Assembly: GCA_036782775.1 (NCBI GenBank)
Contig: DAIPYJ010000023.1
Coordinates: 1-39,870 of the forward strand
DNA: 39,870 nt
Reading direction: 5' to 3'
From: CF-13 sp036782775
Lineage (GTDB): Bacteria > Chloroflexota > Dormibacteria > CF-121
Shown: positions 23,703 through 32,096 of the stretch, one piece after another
How the letters are laid out: every line of letters begins with the position of its first letter
How positions within the stretch are numbered: position 1 is the first letter of the stretch
The notes under the pieces: generated by a model
Seen by the model: the letters and a program-made list of their open reading frames with translations, nothing else
The model's database searches: none
What the model was told of the DNA's origin: nothing
Translations under genes and position numbers: made by a program

Positions 23703-25135
23703 TGCCGGTCGGACTGAGCAGCGTGCCCCTGGGATCGGCCGCCATCGAGCCGTTCCGTGGACTGCTCGAGCCTGCCGAATGGAACACGTTTATTGCGACC
23801 ATGCGAGATGTCTCCGCCGCCCTGAAGGGCCGGCGGATCTGGAACATCAACTCGACCGCGCATGGCGGGGGCGTGGCCGAAATGCTCGACTGGGAAATTC
23901 CGTATGAACGCGCCGTCGGCATGGACGTCGGCTGGCTCGTCATCCAGGGTGGAACGCCGTTCTTCAGCTTTACCAAGCGCCTGCATGCGCTCTTGCACGG
24001 CGTCGCCGCCGACGGTCTTCAGATTTCTGATGCCGAGCGAGAGGAATACGAGCGGACCTTAGCCCGGAATGCCCAGGCGCTCAATCGTCAGGTCCGAGCT
24101 GGCGACGTCGCCATCCTCCATGACCCGCAAACGGCCGGCCTCATCCCTGAGCTCGTGCGCAGAGGATCATGTGCCGTCTGGCGCTGCCACGTCGGGATCG
24201 ACGAGCCCAACGACGTGGCGCGGGCCGCCTGGCGCTTCTTGCTTCCCTACGTTGGCGCCGCGCATGCCTGCGTCTTCTCGCGGCGCGCCTACGTCTGGGA
24301 GGGGCTCGACGTGGGAAAGGTTCGGGTCATTCCTCCCGCCATCGACGCCTTCAGCCCAAAGAACGCGGAGATGGATCCCGACACCGTGACGGCGATCGTC
24401 ACGGCTACGGGCATCCTGGCGGACGGCACCCGGGGCGTCGCACCGTCCTTCCGCGCGAGGAACGGCACGGCAGTGCACGTTGAACGCGCCACAACGCTGG
24501 TCCCCTCCGCCAGGTTGCCGGCGAACGCACGCCTCATCGTTCAGGTCTCACGCTGGGACCGTCTCAAAGACCCGCTGGGGGTCATGCAGGGCTTCGCTGA
24601 ATTCGTGGCACCCGAGACCGATGGACACCTGATCCTCGCCGGCCCTGGCATCAGCAGCGTGGCCGACGATCCTGAGGAAGCGGCCGTTTTCCGGCAAGTC
24701 GAGGAGCGCCGGCAGGGCTTGCCCGCGGAGGTGCGCGACCGAACCCACCTGGCCCGCCTGCCGATGGAAAATCCTGAGGAGAACGCGGCGATCGTCAACG
24801 CCCTGCAGCGTCGCGCCGACGTGATCGTGCAGAAGAGCATTCGCGAGGGGTTCGGACTGACCGTCGCCGAAGCAATGTGGAAGGGGCGGCCGGTCGTCGC
24901 CAGCCGGGTCGGCGGCATCCAGGACCAGGTCGAGGATGGCAGGAGCGGCATCCTGGTCGATCCACACGACCTGCAGTCTTTCGGCGTGGCCGTCGTCGGG
25001 CTGCTCCATGATGCCAAGCGCGCGGCCCGGCTCGGTTCCGCGGCCAGAGATCGCGTGCGCCGCGAGTTCCTGGCGCCCCACCTCCTCGTGCAGCAGGCCC
25101 AGCTGATCCAGAGCCTGTTGCAAGCGCAACAGTAG
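23702..25135 (+). CDS. GT4 glycosyltransferase, trehalose synthase (TreT)-like
   Basis: A 477-aa retaining GT-B enzyme. The N-terminal signature IWNINSTAHGGGVAEML (residues 46-62) is the hallmark of trehalose glycosyltransferring synthase / trehalose phosphorylase relatives. The C-terminal half has IVQVSRWDRLKDPLG, QKSIREGFGLTVAEAMWKGRPVVAS (the nucleotide-sugar EX7E-type region) and GILVDPHD. TreT makes trehalose from an NDP-glucose and glucose; trehalose phosphorylase uses glucose-1-phosphate. A related alpha-glucosyl transfer is equally possible. An insertion (about residues 235-270, with GILADGTRGVAPSF) is unusual. Its start overlaps the GH5 stop (TGATG), and it precedes a processive GT2, so a role in glucan or compatible-solute metabolism is inferred. 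Confidence 0.85.
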   Translation: MPVGLSSVPLGSAAIEPFRGLLEPAEWNTFIATMRDVSAALKGRRIWNINSTAHGGGVAEMLDWEIPYERAVGMDVGWLVIQGGTPFFSFTKRLHALLHGVAADGLQISDAEREEYERTLARNAQALNRQVRAGDVAILHDPQTAGLIPELVRRGSCAVWRCHVGIDEPNDVARAAWRFLLPYVGAAHACVFSRRAYVWEGLDVGKVRVIPPAIDAFSPKNAEMDPDTVTAIVTATGILADGTRGVAPSFRARNGTAVHVERATTLVPSARLPANARLIVQVSRWDRLKDPLGVMQGFAEFVAPETDGHLILAGPGISSVADDPEEAAVFRQVEERRQGLPAEVRDRTHLARLPMENPEENAAIVNALQRRADVIVQKSIREGFGLTVAEAMWKGRPVVASRVGGIQDQVEDGRSGILVDPHDLQSFGVAVVGLLHDAKRAARLGSAARDRVRREFLAPHLLVQQAQLIQSLLQAQQ

Positions 25136-25172
25136 CGCGCCGAAGCGGCGCTATGGCACGGTAGTTCGAGAG

Positions 25173-27245
25173 ATGTTGATCGAGCTCGCGCTGTTCTTCA
25201 GCCTGGCGTCGGTGCTGACCACGATCGCCGTCATGGGACGTGGCCTGATCCGGGCTCGCATCTGGCTCGGCCTTCCGGTTGGACTGATCATCCTGGCCGC
25301 GTCTGGCTGGCTGACCGGGGTCATCAGTGGCGACCACAGCGCGGCAACCACCCTGCCCATCGTGGCACTGCTGGGCCTGCTGCTGGTGCGCCTCCGATTT
25401 CCGCGCTGGAGCATGCTGGCCGCGCAGCTCTTCGCCGTGCTGGTGCTGGCCTCGATCGCCTACCTGCTCTTCGCGGCGGAGCTGCCGTTCGTCGACCACC
25501 TGGGGTGGATCGGACTGGTGGCCTCACTGATTCTTCTGCTGCTCGAGATCTTTGCCCTCGCCCTCAGTGTCTATTACCTGTTCGAGATCCTCGACGTCTT
25601 CAGCCGCCGCACCCGGATCGAGCACCTGGCCGACTCCTCATACCGACCCAGGGTCGCCATTCAGGTTCCCTGCTACAACGAGCCGATCGAGGTCATGCGC
25701 GAGACCTTGAAGGCACTGGCCGAGCTCGACTATCCCGACGTCATCGTCCAGGTGGTCGACAACAACACCAAGGATCGTGAGGTCTGGGGCGCGCTCGAGC
25801 AGCTCTGCAAGGAACTGGGCCCGCGATTCCAGTTCATCCACCTGGAGCCATGGCCGGGCTATAAGGCTGGCGCGCTCAACGAGGCGACTCGGCGCTTACC
25901 CAAGGACGTCAGCATCCTCGCGATCGTGGACGCCGACTACATCGTCAAGCCCGATTTCCTGAAGGCAACGGTCGGCCACTTCGCGGATGAGCGCGTCGCC
26001 TTCGTTCAGACGCCACAGGATTATCGCGATTGGAAGGACAGCGGCTACCTTCGGGGACTGTATTACAGCTACCGCTACTTCTTCGACGTCACGATGCCGG
26101 CCCGCGCCAACCGCAACGCCATCATCTTCGCCGGAACGATGGGCTTGATCCGGCGCTCGGCATTCGAGGCAATCGGCGGCTGGGACGAGGATGTCATCAC
26201 CGAAGACGCGGAAGCGAGCCTGCGCATGCTGGGACAGGGGTTGGTCGGCGTCTACGAGCCGAAGCCCTTTGGACAGGGACTGATGCCGCTCGACTTCGAC
26301 GGCCTGAAGAAGCAACGATTCCGCTGGGCGCTCGGGGGTATCCAGATTCTTCGCCGGCAGTGGGGCGAGCTCGTCCCAGGCGGTCGGCATGGGCATCGCC
26401 TGACCTGGGGACAGCGCATGCACTATTTCGCCGGCAGCGTTCACTGGTTTGGCGATCTGCTGACGGTGGTGTTTACGTTTCTCCTCTTGTTGACGGCGAT
26501 GGCGGCCGTGCTGCACCACCGCCTGCCGATTCGCGAAATCACCGGGCCGTTGCTGATCGTGCCGCTGGCATTCCTGCTCACGGGCGTGCTTCGCGGGTTG
26601 TGGGCCCTACGCCGCGCCGAGCATTCCAGCTGGGGCGATGCACTGCGCGCACTGGGCATCTGGTTCGCGCTCAGTTGGGTGGATACGCTTGCCGTGGTCC
26701 GCGGGCTGGTCAGCGGCAAGGCGGCCTTCCTGCGCACGCCCAAGCAGAAAGAAGGCGGCAACCGACTGTGGCCGGCGATCCGGTCATCCGCGGTGGAATC
26801 ACTCTTAGCCGCACTTGCCATCCTGGGCGCGATCATCATGGTGATTGCCGCGCCAGCGCTGGCCACCGGCATCCTGGCCATCATGTTGCTGTTCGAAGGG
26901 TGGGTGTTTGCCAGCGCGCCATGGGCGAGCTTCGCCGCCGAAGGCATTCATCTCACGCCCTATCGCCAGATCTATCGACGTTCCGCGCAGAACACCGGTG
27001 AGCGGCCGGCGGGCCGCCGCCGCGAGAATTTCGTGGTCGCGGCGCTGCTGGTTGGGGTCGGGCTCGTGCTGGCCTACGGCCTTTTGAATGCGCCTGCCGA
27101 AAATCCAGCACAACTGCCGAATTTTGCAGGCGTCACGCTGCCCAAGACGGCCGCGACGCCAAATCCGACGCCGGCTCCAACACCGAGCCCCAGCCCGACG
27201 CCTTCCGCCAGTCCGTCGGCGACCGCCAGTCCCTCGTCTCCCTAG
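25173..27245 (+). CDS. Processive GT2 glycosyltransferase, cellulose-synthase-like
   Basis: A 690-aa membrane enzyme. About four helices precede residue 140. The GT2 domain has D196 (VVDNNT), the DAD motif D253/D255, the TED motif at 343-345 and QRFRW at 381-385, the last typical of processive beta-glycan synthases. Four or more helices follow (about 425-580), then a linker, one helix near 606-628, and a low-complexity Pro/Ser/Thr/Ala tail to the end. It should polymerise a sugar nucleotide and extrude the chain. No PilZ domain is present. The Thr/Pro-rich tail is unusual and probably outside the membrane. The gene ends 4 bp into the convergent gene. With the GH5 and GT4 it forms a polysaccharide module. 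Confidence 0.9.
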   Translation: MLIELALFFSLASVLTTIAVMGRGLIRARIWLGLPVGLIILAASGWLTGVISGDHSAATTLPIVALLGLLLVRLRFPRWSMLAAQLFAVLVLASIAYLLFAAELPFVDHLGWIGLVASLILLLLEIFALALSVYYLFEILDVFSRRTRIEHLADSSYRPRVAIQVPCYNEPIEVMRETLKALAELDYPDVIVQVVDNNTKDREVWGALEQLCKELGPRFQFIHLEPWPGYKAGALNEATRRLPKDVSILAIVDADYIVKPDFLKATVGHFADERVAFVQTPQDYRDWKDSGYLRGLYYSYRYFFDVTMPARANRNAIIFAGTMGLIRRSAFEAIGGWDEDVITEDAEASLRMLGQGLVGVYEPKPFGQGLMPLDFDGLKKQRFRWALGGIQILRRQWGELVPGGRHGHRLTWGQRMHYFAGSVHWFGDLLTVVFTFLLLLTAMAAVLHHRLPIREITGPLLIVPLAFLLTGVLRGLWALRRAEHSSWGDALRALGIWFALSWVDTLAVVRGLVSGKAAFLRTPKQKEGGNRLWPAIRSSAVESLLAALAILGAIIMVIAAPALATGILAIMLLFEGWVFASAPWASFAAEGIHLTPYRQIYRRSAQNTGERPAGRRRENFVVAALLVGVGLVLAYGLLNAPAENPAQLPNFAGVTLPKTAATPNPTPAPTPSPSPTPSASPSATASPSSP

Positions 27246-28192
27246 CGCTCCTGCAGCGGCGCCAGCAGTTCGAGGCCTTCGAGGTCATCGAGGTTGTACC
27301 ACTGCAGCATCATTCGTTGGACTCCGACCGCCGACCACTCGTTCAGCTGCCCCTTGATCTGGTCCGGTGTCCCGACCAGCCAGTGCCGGCCGCGCAACTG
27401 GCTGATCAGCTCGCTGCTCGGAACGCGCGCCACCGATGGCAGGAAGCGATGAAACCACTCGGCTCGCTCGCGGACCTCGGCATCGTCGCGGCCGATCACG
27501 ATGCCGCCCATCCACGAGCGCCTGATCTGATCTGGGTCACGGCCAACGTCGCGACAATGTTCCTCGAGACGGCTGCGCTTGGCCCGATAGGCGTCGGGCC
27601 CGGGCGCGTGGCTGTTCCACTCGTCGGCCTGCCGTGCGACGATCCGGAGCAGCCGGACCTCGCCGTCACCACCCACGAGCAACGGCGGTGCCGGCTGCTG
27701 CACTGGCCGCGGATAGGCAGTGGCACCGCGCAGCTGGTAATAGCGGCCGTCGAAATCGACCGGCCCTCCCTGCCACAGCGCGCGCAGCACCGCGATCCCC
27801 TCCTCGAGCCGGTCGAAGCGCTCGCCCATCTGCGGCAGCCGGATGCCGAAGGCCGAATGCTCGGCCTCGTTCCAGCCGGCGCCAACTCCCACCACCAGCC
27901 GCCCCGGCGATAGACCGTCGACCGCGGCAGCCATCCGCGCGAGCAAAGCCGGATGGCGAAAGGTCATGGGGCTGACCAGCGGGCCGAAGGCGAACTGCTG
28001 AGTTCGCTGGGCAAGCGCGGTCAGCGAGCTCCAGCATTCGAGCGCGGGGCGATCCGGCTGCCCCATCAGGCTGAAGAAGTGATCGGACCGCCAGAGGCCT
28101 TCGAGGCGCAGCCGTTCCACCTGTTCGGCGATCCGGAACCATCGCTCCCAGGTCAGTCCCTCCTGGCCCTCGATCATGACGCCGATTCGCAT
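27242..28192 (-). CDS. LLM-class (luciferase-like) F420/flavin oxidoreductase
   Basis: A 316-aa TIM-barrel oxidoreductase. It starts with MRIGVMIEGQEGLTWERWF and has LWRSDHFF, the GPLVSPMTFRHPALLARMAAAVD segment and GRLVVGVGAGWNEAEHSAFGI, all standard for F420-dependent LLM enzymes. A final segment (VGTPDQIKGQLNEW) is typical of the group. The substrate is unknown; use of F420 rather than FMN is inferred from family resemblance. A TAAGGT box (28208-28203) ends 10 nt before ATG 28192. It is divergent from the membrane protein gene at 28247 and overlaps the GT2 gene tail-to-tail by 4 bp. Confidence 0.9.
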   Translation of the reverse strand: MRIGVMIEGQEGLTWERWFRIAEQVERLRLEGLWRSDHFFSLMGQPDRPALECWSSLTALAQRTQQFAFGPLVSPMTFRHPALLARMAAAVDGLSPGRLVVGVGAGWNEAEHSAFGIRLPQMGERFDRLEEGIAVLRALWQGGPVDFDGRYYQLRGATAYPRPVQQPAPPLLVGGDGEVRLLRIVARQADEWNSHAPGPDAYRAKRSRLEEHCRDVGRDPDQIRRSWMGGIVIGRDDAEVRERAEWFHRFLPSVARVPSSELISQLRGRHWLVGTPDQIKGQLNEWSAVGVQRMMLQWYNLDDLEGLELLAPLQER

Positions 28193-28231
28193 CGCACAGA
28201 CGACCTTATCGAAACGGGAGGCCTTGCCTGC

Positions 28232-28237
28232 TAGGCT
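28232..28237 (+). promoter_or_regulatory. -10 box TAGGCT of a near-leaderless promoter
   Basis: TAGGCT ends 9 nt before GTG 28247. On the other strand, TAAGGT (28208-28203) plays the same part for the gene starting at 28192, so the 54-bp gap holds two divergent promoters. Confidence 0.4.
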
Positions 28238-28246
28238 CGGAAATTA

Positions 28247-28711
28247 GTGCGAAACGCAGCCTTCCGCCGCGGCGTCGGCTTTGCGCTCGGCATGCTGATC
28301 ATCCAGTTCATGTTGGGGATGGCCGTCAATCTCTTCGTCTCCATTCCCGACAACCATGCCGGCGCGAATCCACCCGAGTATTTCAGCGGTGTGGTGACCA
28401 GCGTCAGGTGGGCGATCTTTCACGGCGGTCTCTGGCTTACGCTGCACGCGCTCTGGGGCCTGCTGCTGGTGTTGGCCGCGCTCGGAACGATGATGCAAGC
28501 CATCCGGCTTAGGGGCGGCTTTCGCATCATATTCGCGGTGCTTGGCTTCATCGGCGTGCTCGCCGCGGGCTTCAACGGCGGCAGCTTCCTCAACTATCAC
28601 GAGGACTTCAGCTCGATGCTGATGGCGACGGGATTCGCGCTTGGACTCAGCAGTTACGCCGCGCTGCTGTATCGCGAGCCGCCTATCGATCAGCGGATGC
28701 CGCTGTCGTAG
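28247..28711 (+). CDS. Four-helix membrane protein of unknown function
   Basis: A 154-aa integral membrane protein with about four hydrophobic helices (near residues 10-31, 50-82 including FHGGLWLTLHALWG, 92-110, 122-142). Histidines occur in the second helix region (FHGGLWLTLHA) and in NYHEDFSS before the last helix, an arrangement that could bind haem or metal, although this is conjecture. I do not recognise the family. The GTG start follows a -10 box at 9 nt. Its end overlaps the convergent lipoprotein gene by 22 bp. Confidence 0.7.
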   Translation: MRNAAFRRGVGFALGMLIIQFMLGMAVNLFVSIPDNHAGANPPEYFSGVVTSVRWAIFHGGLWLTLHALWGLLLVLAALGTMMQAIRLRGGFRIIFAVLGFIGVLAAGFNGGSFLNYHEDFSSMLMATGFALGLSSYAALLYREPPIDQRMPLS

Positions 28712-29070
28712 GTCACCGTCACCGCGGTGTAGCGGCCGGACTGGACAACGGCAGCGACGGAGGTCGGCCGTGGGAATGGATTCCCGTTGATCGGTTGGCC
28801 GACCAGCGTGTAGGAGCCGGCTGGAAGGTCGACCTGGAAGCGGCCGTCGCGTCCCGAGGTAACCCGGGCCACTTCGACGTCATTGCTGTTGCGAATGACC
28901 ACGGTTGCCGCCAGTGGGTGCGGCGGGCACGGTGAATTCAACCGTTCGACCGGGCAGGTCGGCCCGACCACGACCATCCCTTGGATCCCTGTCCCGGCGG
29001 GCGCGGATTGTGCCGCCCCGCAGCCGGCCAGCATGAGAACCGCCGCGATGATCGCGATGAGCCTGGCCAT
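28690..29070 (-). CDS. Lipoprotein with a carboxypeptidase-regulatory-like (Ig-fold) domain
   Basis: A 126-aa exported protein. The signal peptide ends with the lipobox LAGC (C17). The rest is one beta-sandwich domain: IQGMVVVGPTCPVE, a Pro/Cys loop, ATVVIRNSNDVEVARVTSGRDGRFQVDLPAGSYTLVG, then VTVTYDS. The G-R-D-G-x-F-x-V-x-L-P-x-G-x-Y-T-L-V pattern is that of CarboxypepD_reg/SpaA-like folds, used for surface binding. Two cysteines (CPVERLNSPC) may form a disulfide. Function unknown. The convergent gene overlaps its 3' end. Confidence 0.82.
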   Translation of the reverse strand: MARLIAIIAAVLMLAGCGAAQSAPAGTGIQGMVVVGPTCPVERLNSPCPPHPLAATVVIRNSNDVEVARVTSGRDGRFQVDLPAGSYTLVGQPINGNPFPRPTSVAAVVQSGRYTAVTVTYDSGIR

Positions 29071-29108
29071 CTAAGGGTGAGACGGATGGCGACGCCGAAA
29101 GTTCCGGG

Positions 29109-30044
29109 TCAGTCCCCTCTCACGCCGCTGACAGGATTGCCCAGATCGTCAACCGAGCGCTGCGCGACCTGATCGGCCACGGGACTTCCATCGCCCGGAT
29201 AGACGACGACCGGCGTCCCGATCTGCAGCCAGCCATAGAGTGTGGTCTCCGCGCTGAGCATGAGGTGGACGCAGCCGTGGCTCGCGAAGGGACCGTTCGG
29301 AGACCCTGGACCGAAGGCTGAGGCCGGCTCCCAAGAGGCGTCATGCATGCCTTCGCCAGTTTTGGTGAACCAGGCGACCATTTGGACCACGGTGTCGGGA
29401 TACCAGTAGGGCGATCCCTTCGGCCATGGCGACTTCATCGTCCAGGGGGAGTCCTTCGATACCACGCGCATCGGACCGATGTCGGTCGGCAAGGCGGGCC
29501 TCCCGGTGGTCACCAGGGTGTCGATCACGACGCGACCGTGATCGTAGGCGATCAGCCGCTGCGCCTGTACCGAGATCATGACCAGCCGAGGAGCCCCGGT
29601 CAGGAGATTCGAATTGATGATCTCGCTGTAGTGCTGGACTCCGGCGACCCCCCGCGCCAGCTGCTCCGGATCGGTCGACGAGAGCAGCCGGCCGAACGAT
29701 TCCAGCCGCCCGTCGAGCCGGCTGGACCATCGCAAGCCGAGGAACGCCGCGACCGTCGCCGCGTTGCGGCCTTGCGCGAGGGCGTCCCGGCCGGCGGTGG
29801 CGAGTGCGGGAAGGTCCTTGGCGTAACGCAGCCGCAGGCCATTGGCGACGGAGTTGAGCTGTGTGGATTCCCAGGACGTAGCCTCGGTCGTCGCCGCTGC
29901 GACCGACCCGCCTGAAAGGTTCGCGGCGCTCGCGCTCTGCGCCGCAATGACCACAGCCAGTGCCACGACGCCGAGCCCGAACTGGCTGGCGCGCCCCACT
30001 GCCAGGCGCGGAGCCGCCCTAAGGATATCGACGTTAGCATGCAT
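29109..30044 (-). CDS. L,D-transpeptidase (YkuD domain)
   Basis: A 311-aa cell-wall enzyme. It has a signal peptide or anchor (residues 21-41), a helical stalk (50-150) and a YkuD domain (about 152-295): LVMISVQAQRLIAYDHGRVV, TTGRPALPTDIGPMRV and catalytic SHGCVHL with H256 and C258. Such enzymes form 3-3 cross-links in peptidoglycan or attach proteins to it, using the D-amino-acid-containing tetrapeptide. The stalk may be a peptidoglycan-binding or spacer region but matches no domain I can name. TACAAT (30062-30057) lies 12 nt before the ATG, giving at most a very short leader. Confidence 0.93.
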   Translation of the reverse strand: MHANVDILRAAPRLAVGRASQFGLGVVALAVVIAAQSASAANLSGGSVAAATTEATSWESTQLNSVANGLRLRYAKDLPALATAGRDALAQGRNAATVAAFLGLRWSSRLDGRLESFGRLLSSTDPEQLARGVAGVQHYSEIINSNLLTGAPRLVMISVQAQRLIAYDHGRVVIDTLVTTGRPALPTDIGPMRVVSKDSPWTMKSPWPKGSPYWYPDTVVQMVAWFTKTGEGMHDASWEPASAFGPGSPNGPFASHGCVHLMLSAETTLYGWLQIGTPVVVYPGDGSPVADQVAQRSVDDLGNPVSGVRGD

Positions 30045-30056
30045 TATGTAAGTCTT

Positions 30057-30062
30057 ATTGTA
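30057..30062 (-). promoter_or_regulatory. -10 box TACAAT before the L,D-transpeptidase
   Basis: On the minus strand TACAAT ends 12 nt before ATG 30044. A -35 hexamer at normal spacing is not evident. Confidence 0.45.
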
Positions 30063-30090
30063 GCGTTTAGCGCTCGGCCCTGGGCTCGGA

Positions 30091-30771
30091 CTAGAAGTGC
30101 TTCTGGAGTTCGGCGAACGATCCGAGCGTGATCAGGCGCTGGCTGGCCATCAGCTCCGCCTGCTCCAGCCGCCAGGTCCTGGAGTGCGGGATGTAGACCG
30201 CGCCCAGGCCGGCTGCGAGGGCCGGATTGATGTCGGAGCGTGGCGAGTTTCCGACCATCCAGCCGCGGTCCGGGTCGATGTCGTACTGCTCGAGCAGGTC
30301 TCGGTAGGCGGTGACGTCTTTCTCGCGGGTCACGATCACGGCGGTGAATCGATCGACCAGCCCCGAGCGCTCGACCTTGAGTCGCTGTTCCGCGGTCTCA
30401 CCCTTGGTGAAGAGCAGCAGTCGATGGCGCGTTTGCAGATGATCGAGCGTGCGCTCGACCTGCGGCAGCAGGGTCAGCGTCTGTTCCAGGATTCGCCGCG
30501 CCAGGGTGAGGAGATACTGGATCGCCGCCTCGTCGATCTCGCGCTCCGCCAGGCGCTCGTACGCCGCCCGAAGGTTCCGGCCGAAGGCCACCGAGCCATA
30601 GCCATACTCGCTGGCGTTCAACCGCTCAATCTCATCGAGCGCCTCGCGCACCTGGGCGCGGGTCAGGCTGGAGTGGTTGAGGAAGTCGATGAAATCTTCG
30701 ATCGACTGCTCGAAATAGATGTTGTTCTCCCAGAGCGTGTCGTCGCCGTCGATGATCAGCGTCTGTCGCAT
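30091..30771 (-). CDS. HAD-superfamily hydrolase
   Basis: A 226-aa phosphatase-type protein. Motif I is IIDGDDTLW (nucleophile and acid Asp), a helical cap covers about residues 18-90, motif II is LLLFTKGE, and motif IV is WMVGNSPRSDINPALAAGLGAVYI. These fit the nucleotidase/YjjG-like branch. The exact substrate is unknown. ATG 30771 is selected because the motif-I strand starts right after it and a TATGCT box (30785-30780) lies 8 nt upstream; a longer frame upstream has no protein character. It is divergent from the LuxR-type gene, and its -10 box adjoins that gene's -35. Confidence 0.88.
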   Translation of the reverse strand: MRQTLIIDGDDTLWENNIYFEQSIEDFIDFLNHSSLTRAQVREALDEIERLNASEYGYGSVAFGRNLRAAYERLAEREIDEAAIQYLLTLARRILEQTLTLLPQVERTLDHLQTRHRLLLFTKGETAEQRLKVERSGLVDRFTAVIVTREKDVTAYRDLLEQYDIDPDRGWMVGNSPRSDINPALAAGLGAVYIPHSRTWRLEQAELMASQRLITLGSFAELQKHF

Positions 30772-30779
30772 GGCCGCTG

Positions 30780-30814
30780 AGCATATCGACAAGCCGCAGA
30801 CCCGCCAGTAGAAT
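30780..30814. promoter_or_regulatory. Divergent promoters for the HAD hydrolase and LuxR-type regulator
   Basis: Plus strand: TCGACA (30786-30791), 17-nt spacer, TAGAAT (30809-30814), a near-consensus promoter for the regulator. Minus strand: TATGCT (30785-30780), 8 nt before the hydrolase ATG. The -10 of one directly abuts the -35 of the other, so the two transcripts may exclude each other. Confidence 0.6.
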
Positions 30815-30849
30815 GGGGCCACCCTGGGTGGGCAGGGCGGAGGTCGGGG

Positions 30850-31698
30850 ATGCGGACGTTGTCCTTTATTGGGCTCGAGTCGGCACAGCGTCCTCCGCTG
30901 GGCGCCAGTTCCATTCGGCAGCTCGCCCGGCTGGGCACCGTCGTGCGATGGCCGGGCCTGATCTTCGCCGCCGTCCTCTCACTTGCGGTTCCGCCGAAAA
31001 GCGCGCTCGGATTGGGCGCCGTCCTGGTGTGGGTGGCGGTCTACAACGGGTGGGGCATGGTCGCGATTTCGCGAGCCGACGACAGCCAGATCCTGCGCAT
31101 CGGCCGGGCGCTCACCCTGATCGACACCATCAGTTACTTCCTCGTCCTCTTCGTCTTCGGCGGCGTCGGAGCCAGCACCAGCATCTACGCCGCCTACATC
31201 CTCCTGATCGTCTGGTTGGTCGCCTATGACGGGGCGGAAGGCGCGATCCTCTCGGTGGCGATTTTCGTGGTCGGCATGATTGCGCTGCATAGCGCGCTGC
31301 GCGCCAGCTTTGGCCTCGAGTTCCCGAGCAAGGACGTGTTGCTCTGGAGCCTGATCATGGTCGTGGCCGGCGCCATCCTTGCCGCCTATGACCGGATCGT
31401 GGTCGGCGGCGTCCTGCCGTCTACCTTGACCCCCGGATCCGCGGCGCTCGCCGCCAACGGCGGCCATGCGCCTGTAAGCGTTCCCCTGAGCAGCGGGAGT
31501 CCGGCGGTGCGCCTGTCCCCGCGGGAGCAAGAGGTGTTACGCCTGGTGGCCGACGGCTACTCGAATTCCATGATCGCAACGCGCCTGCACCTGAGCGAGA
31601 ACACGATCAAGACTTACGTGGAAAACCTTCTCAGCCGCCTCAACGCCCGAAACCGCGCTGAGGCGGTTGCCGCCGCGTCTCGCCAGAATCTGATCTGA
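30850..31698 (+). CDS. Membrane-bound LuxR-type transcription regulator
   Basis: A 282-aa protein in which about six hydrophobic helices (residues 36-190) precede a LuxR/NarL helix-turn-helix (222-278: RLSPREQEVLRLVADGYSNSMIATRLHLSENTIKTYVENLLSRL). No receiver, PAS or GAF domain is present. The membrane part has the helical pattern of the sensor region of some kinases (compare MASE-like regions), so it may bind a lipophilic or membrane signal and regulate DNA directly from the membrane, as a one-component system. GGAGG lies 6 nt before ATG 30850, and a strong promoter 36 nt upstream gives a short leader. Targets are unknown; autoregulation or control of the divergent hydrolase is possible. 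Confidence 0.87.
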   Translation: MRTLSFIGLESAQRPPLGASSIRQLARLGTVVRWPGLIFAAVLSLAVPPKSALGLGAVLVWVAVYNGWGMVAISRADDSQILRIGRALTLIDTISYFLVLFVFGGVGASTSIYAAYILLIVWLVAYDGAEGAILSVAIFVVGMIALHSALRASFGLEFPSKDVLLWSLIMVVAGAILAAYDRIVVGGVLPSTLTPGSAALAANGGHAPVSVPLSSGSPAVRLSPREQEVLRLVADGYSNSMIATRLHLSENTIKTYVENLLSRLNARNRAEAVAAASRQNLI

Positions 31699-31808
31699 GA
31701 ACCGGCGGCCTCCCCCATTCGGCATCCCCCGGTTGGAACCGGCGAACACCGATTTTTCATCAGGCTGGGGGATGGCGGCGGTCCCATCACCGGCATACGC
31801 TGCCGGCA

Positions 31809-32096
31809 GTGGGGGTTCTGACCGACGCGGGGGGTGCGCCGATGGCGACCAGGATGGTGGGGGGTTTCATCCTGGTCGCCTTTCTATTGTGCATCCTCCA
31901 GGCCTGGCCTGGACAGCGACGTTGGCCGGTCTGGCTCAGCAGTGGAATCTGTCTTTCCACCTGCGCCGCGCTGACCGTGAGCATCGGGGCGGATGGCGGC
32001 AGCCTGCCTTCGTGGACCGGGCTGCTTGCGGTCATGGTCGCGGTCGGATTCGTCCTGGCCGGGGTGGCCCTGGACCTGCGCAAGCCGGTCTCTTAG
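31809..32096 (+). CDS. Small membrane protein
   Basis: A 95-aa protein with three hydrophobic segments (about residues 17-33, 42-59 and 68-87) and a short basic end. No family recognised. GTG 31809 is preceded by TACGCT (31796-31801) at 7 nt, the leaderless spacing found elsewhere in this window; ATG 31842 after a G-rich stretch is an alternative that removes 11 residues. Its last bases overlap the convergent acetyltransferase gene by 4 bp. Confidence 0.6.
   Translation: MGVLTDAGGAPMATRMVGGFILVAFLLCILQAWPGQRRWPVWLSSGICLSTCAALTVSIGADGGSLPSWTGLLAVMVAVGFVLAGVALDLRKPVS

Noticed and set aside
31729..31742. Palindrome CCGGTTGGAACCGG as a terminator
   Set aside because: The loop would be only 2-4 nt and no T-run follows immediately; too weak to call.
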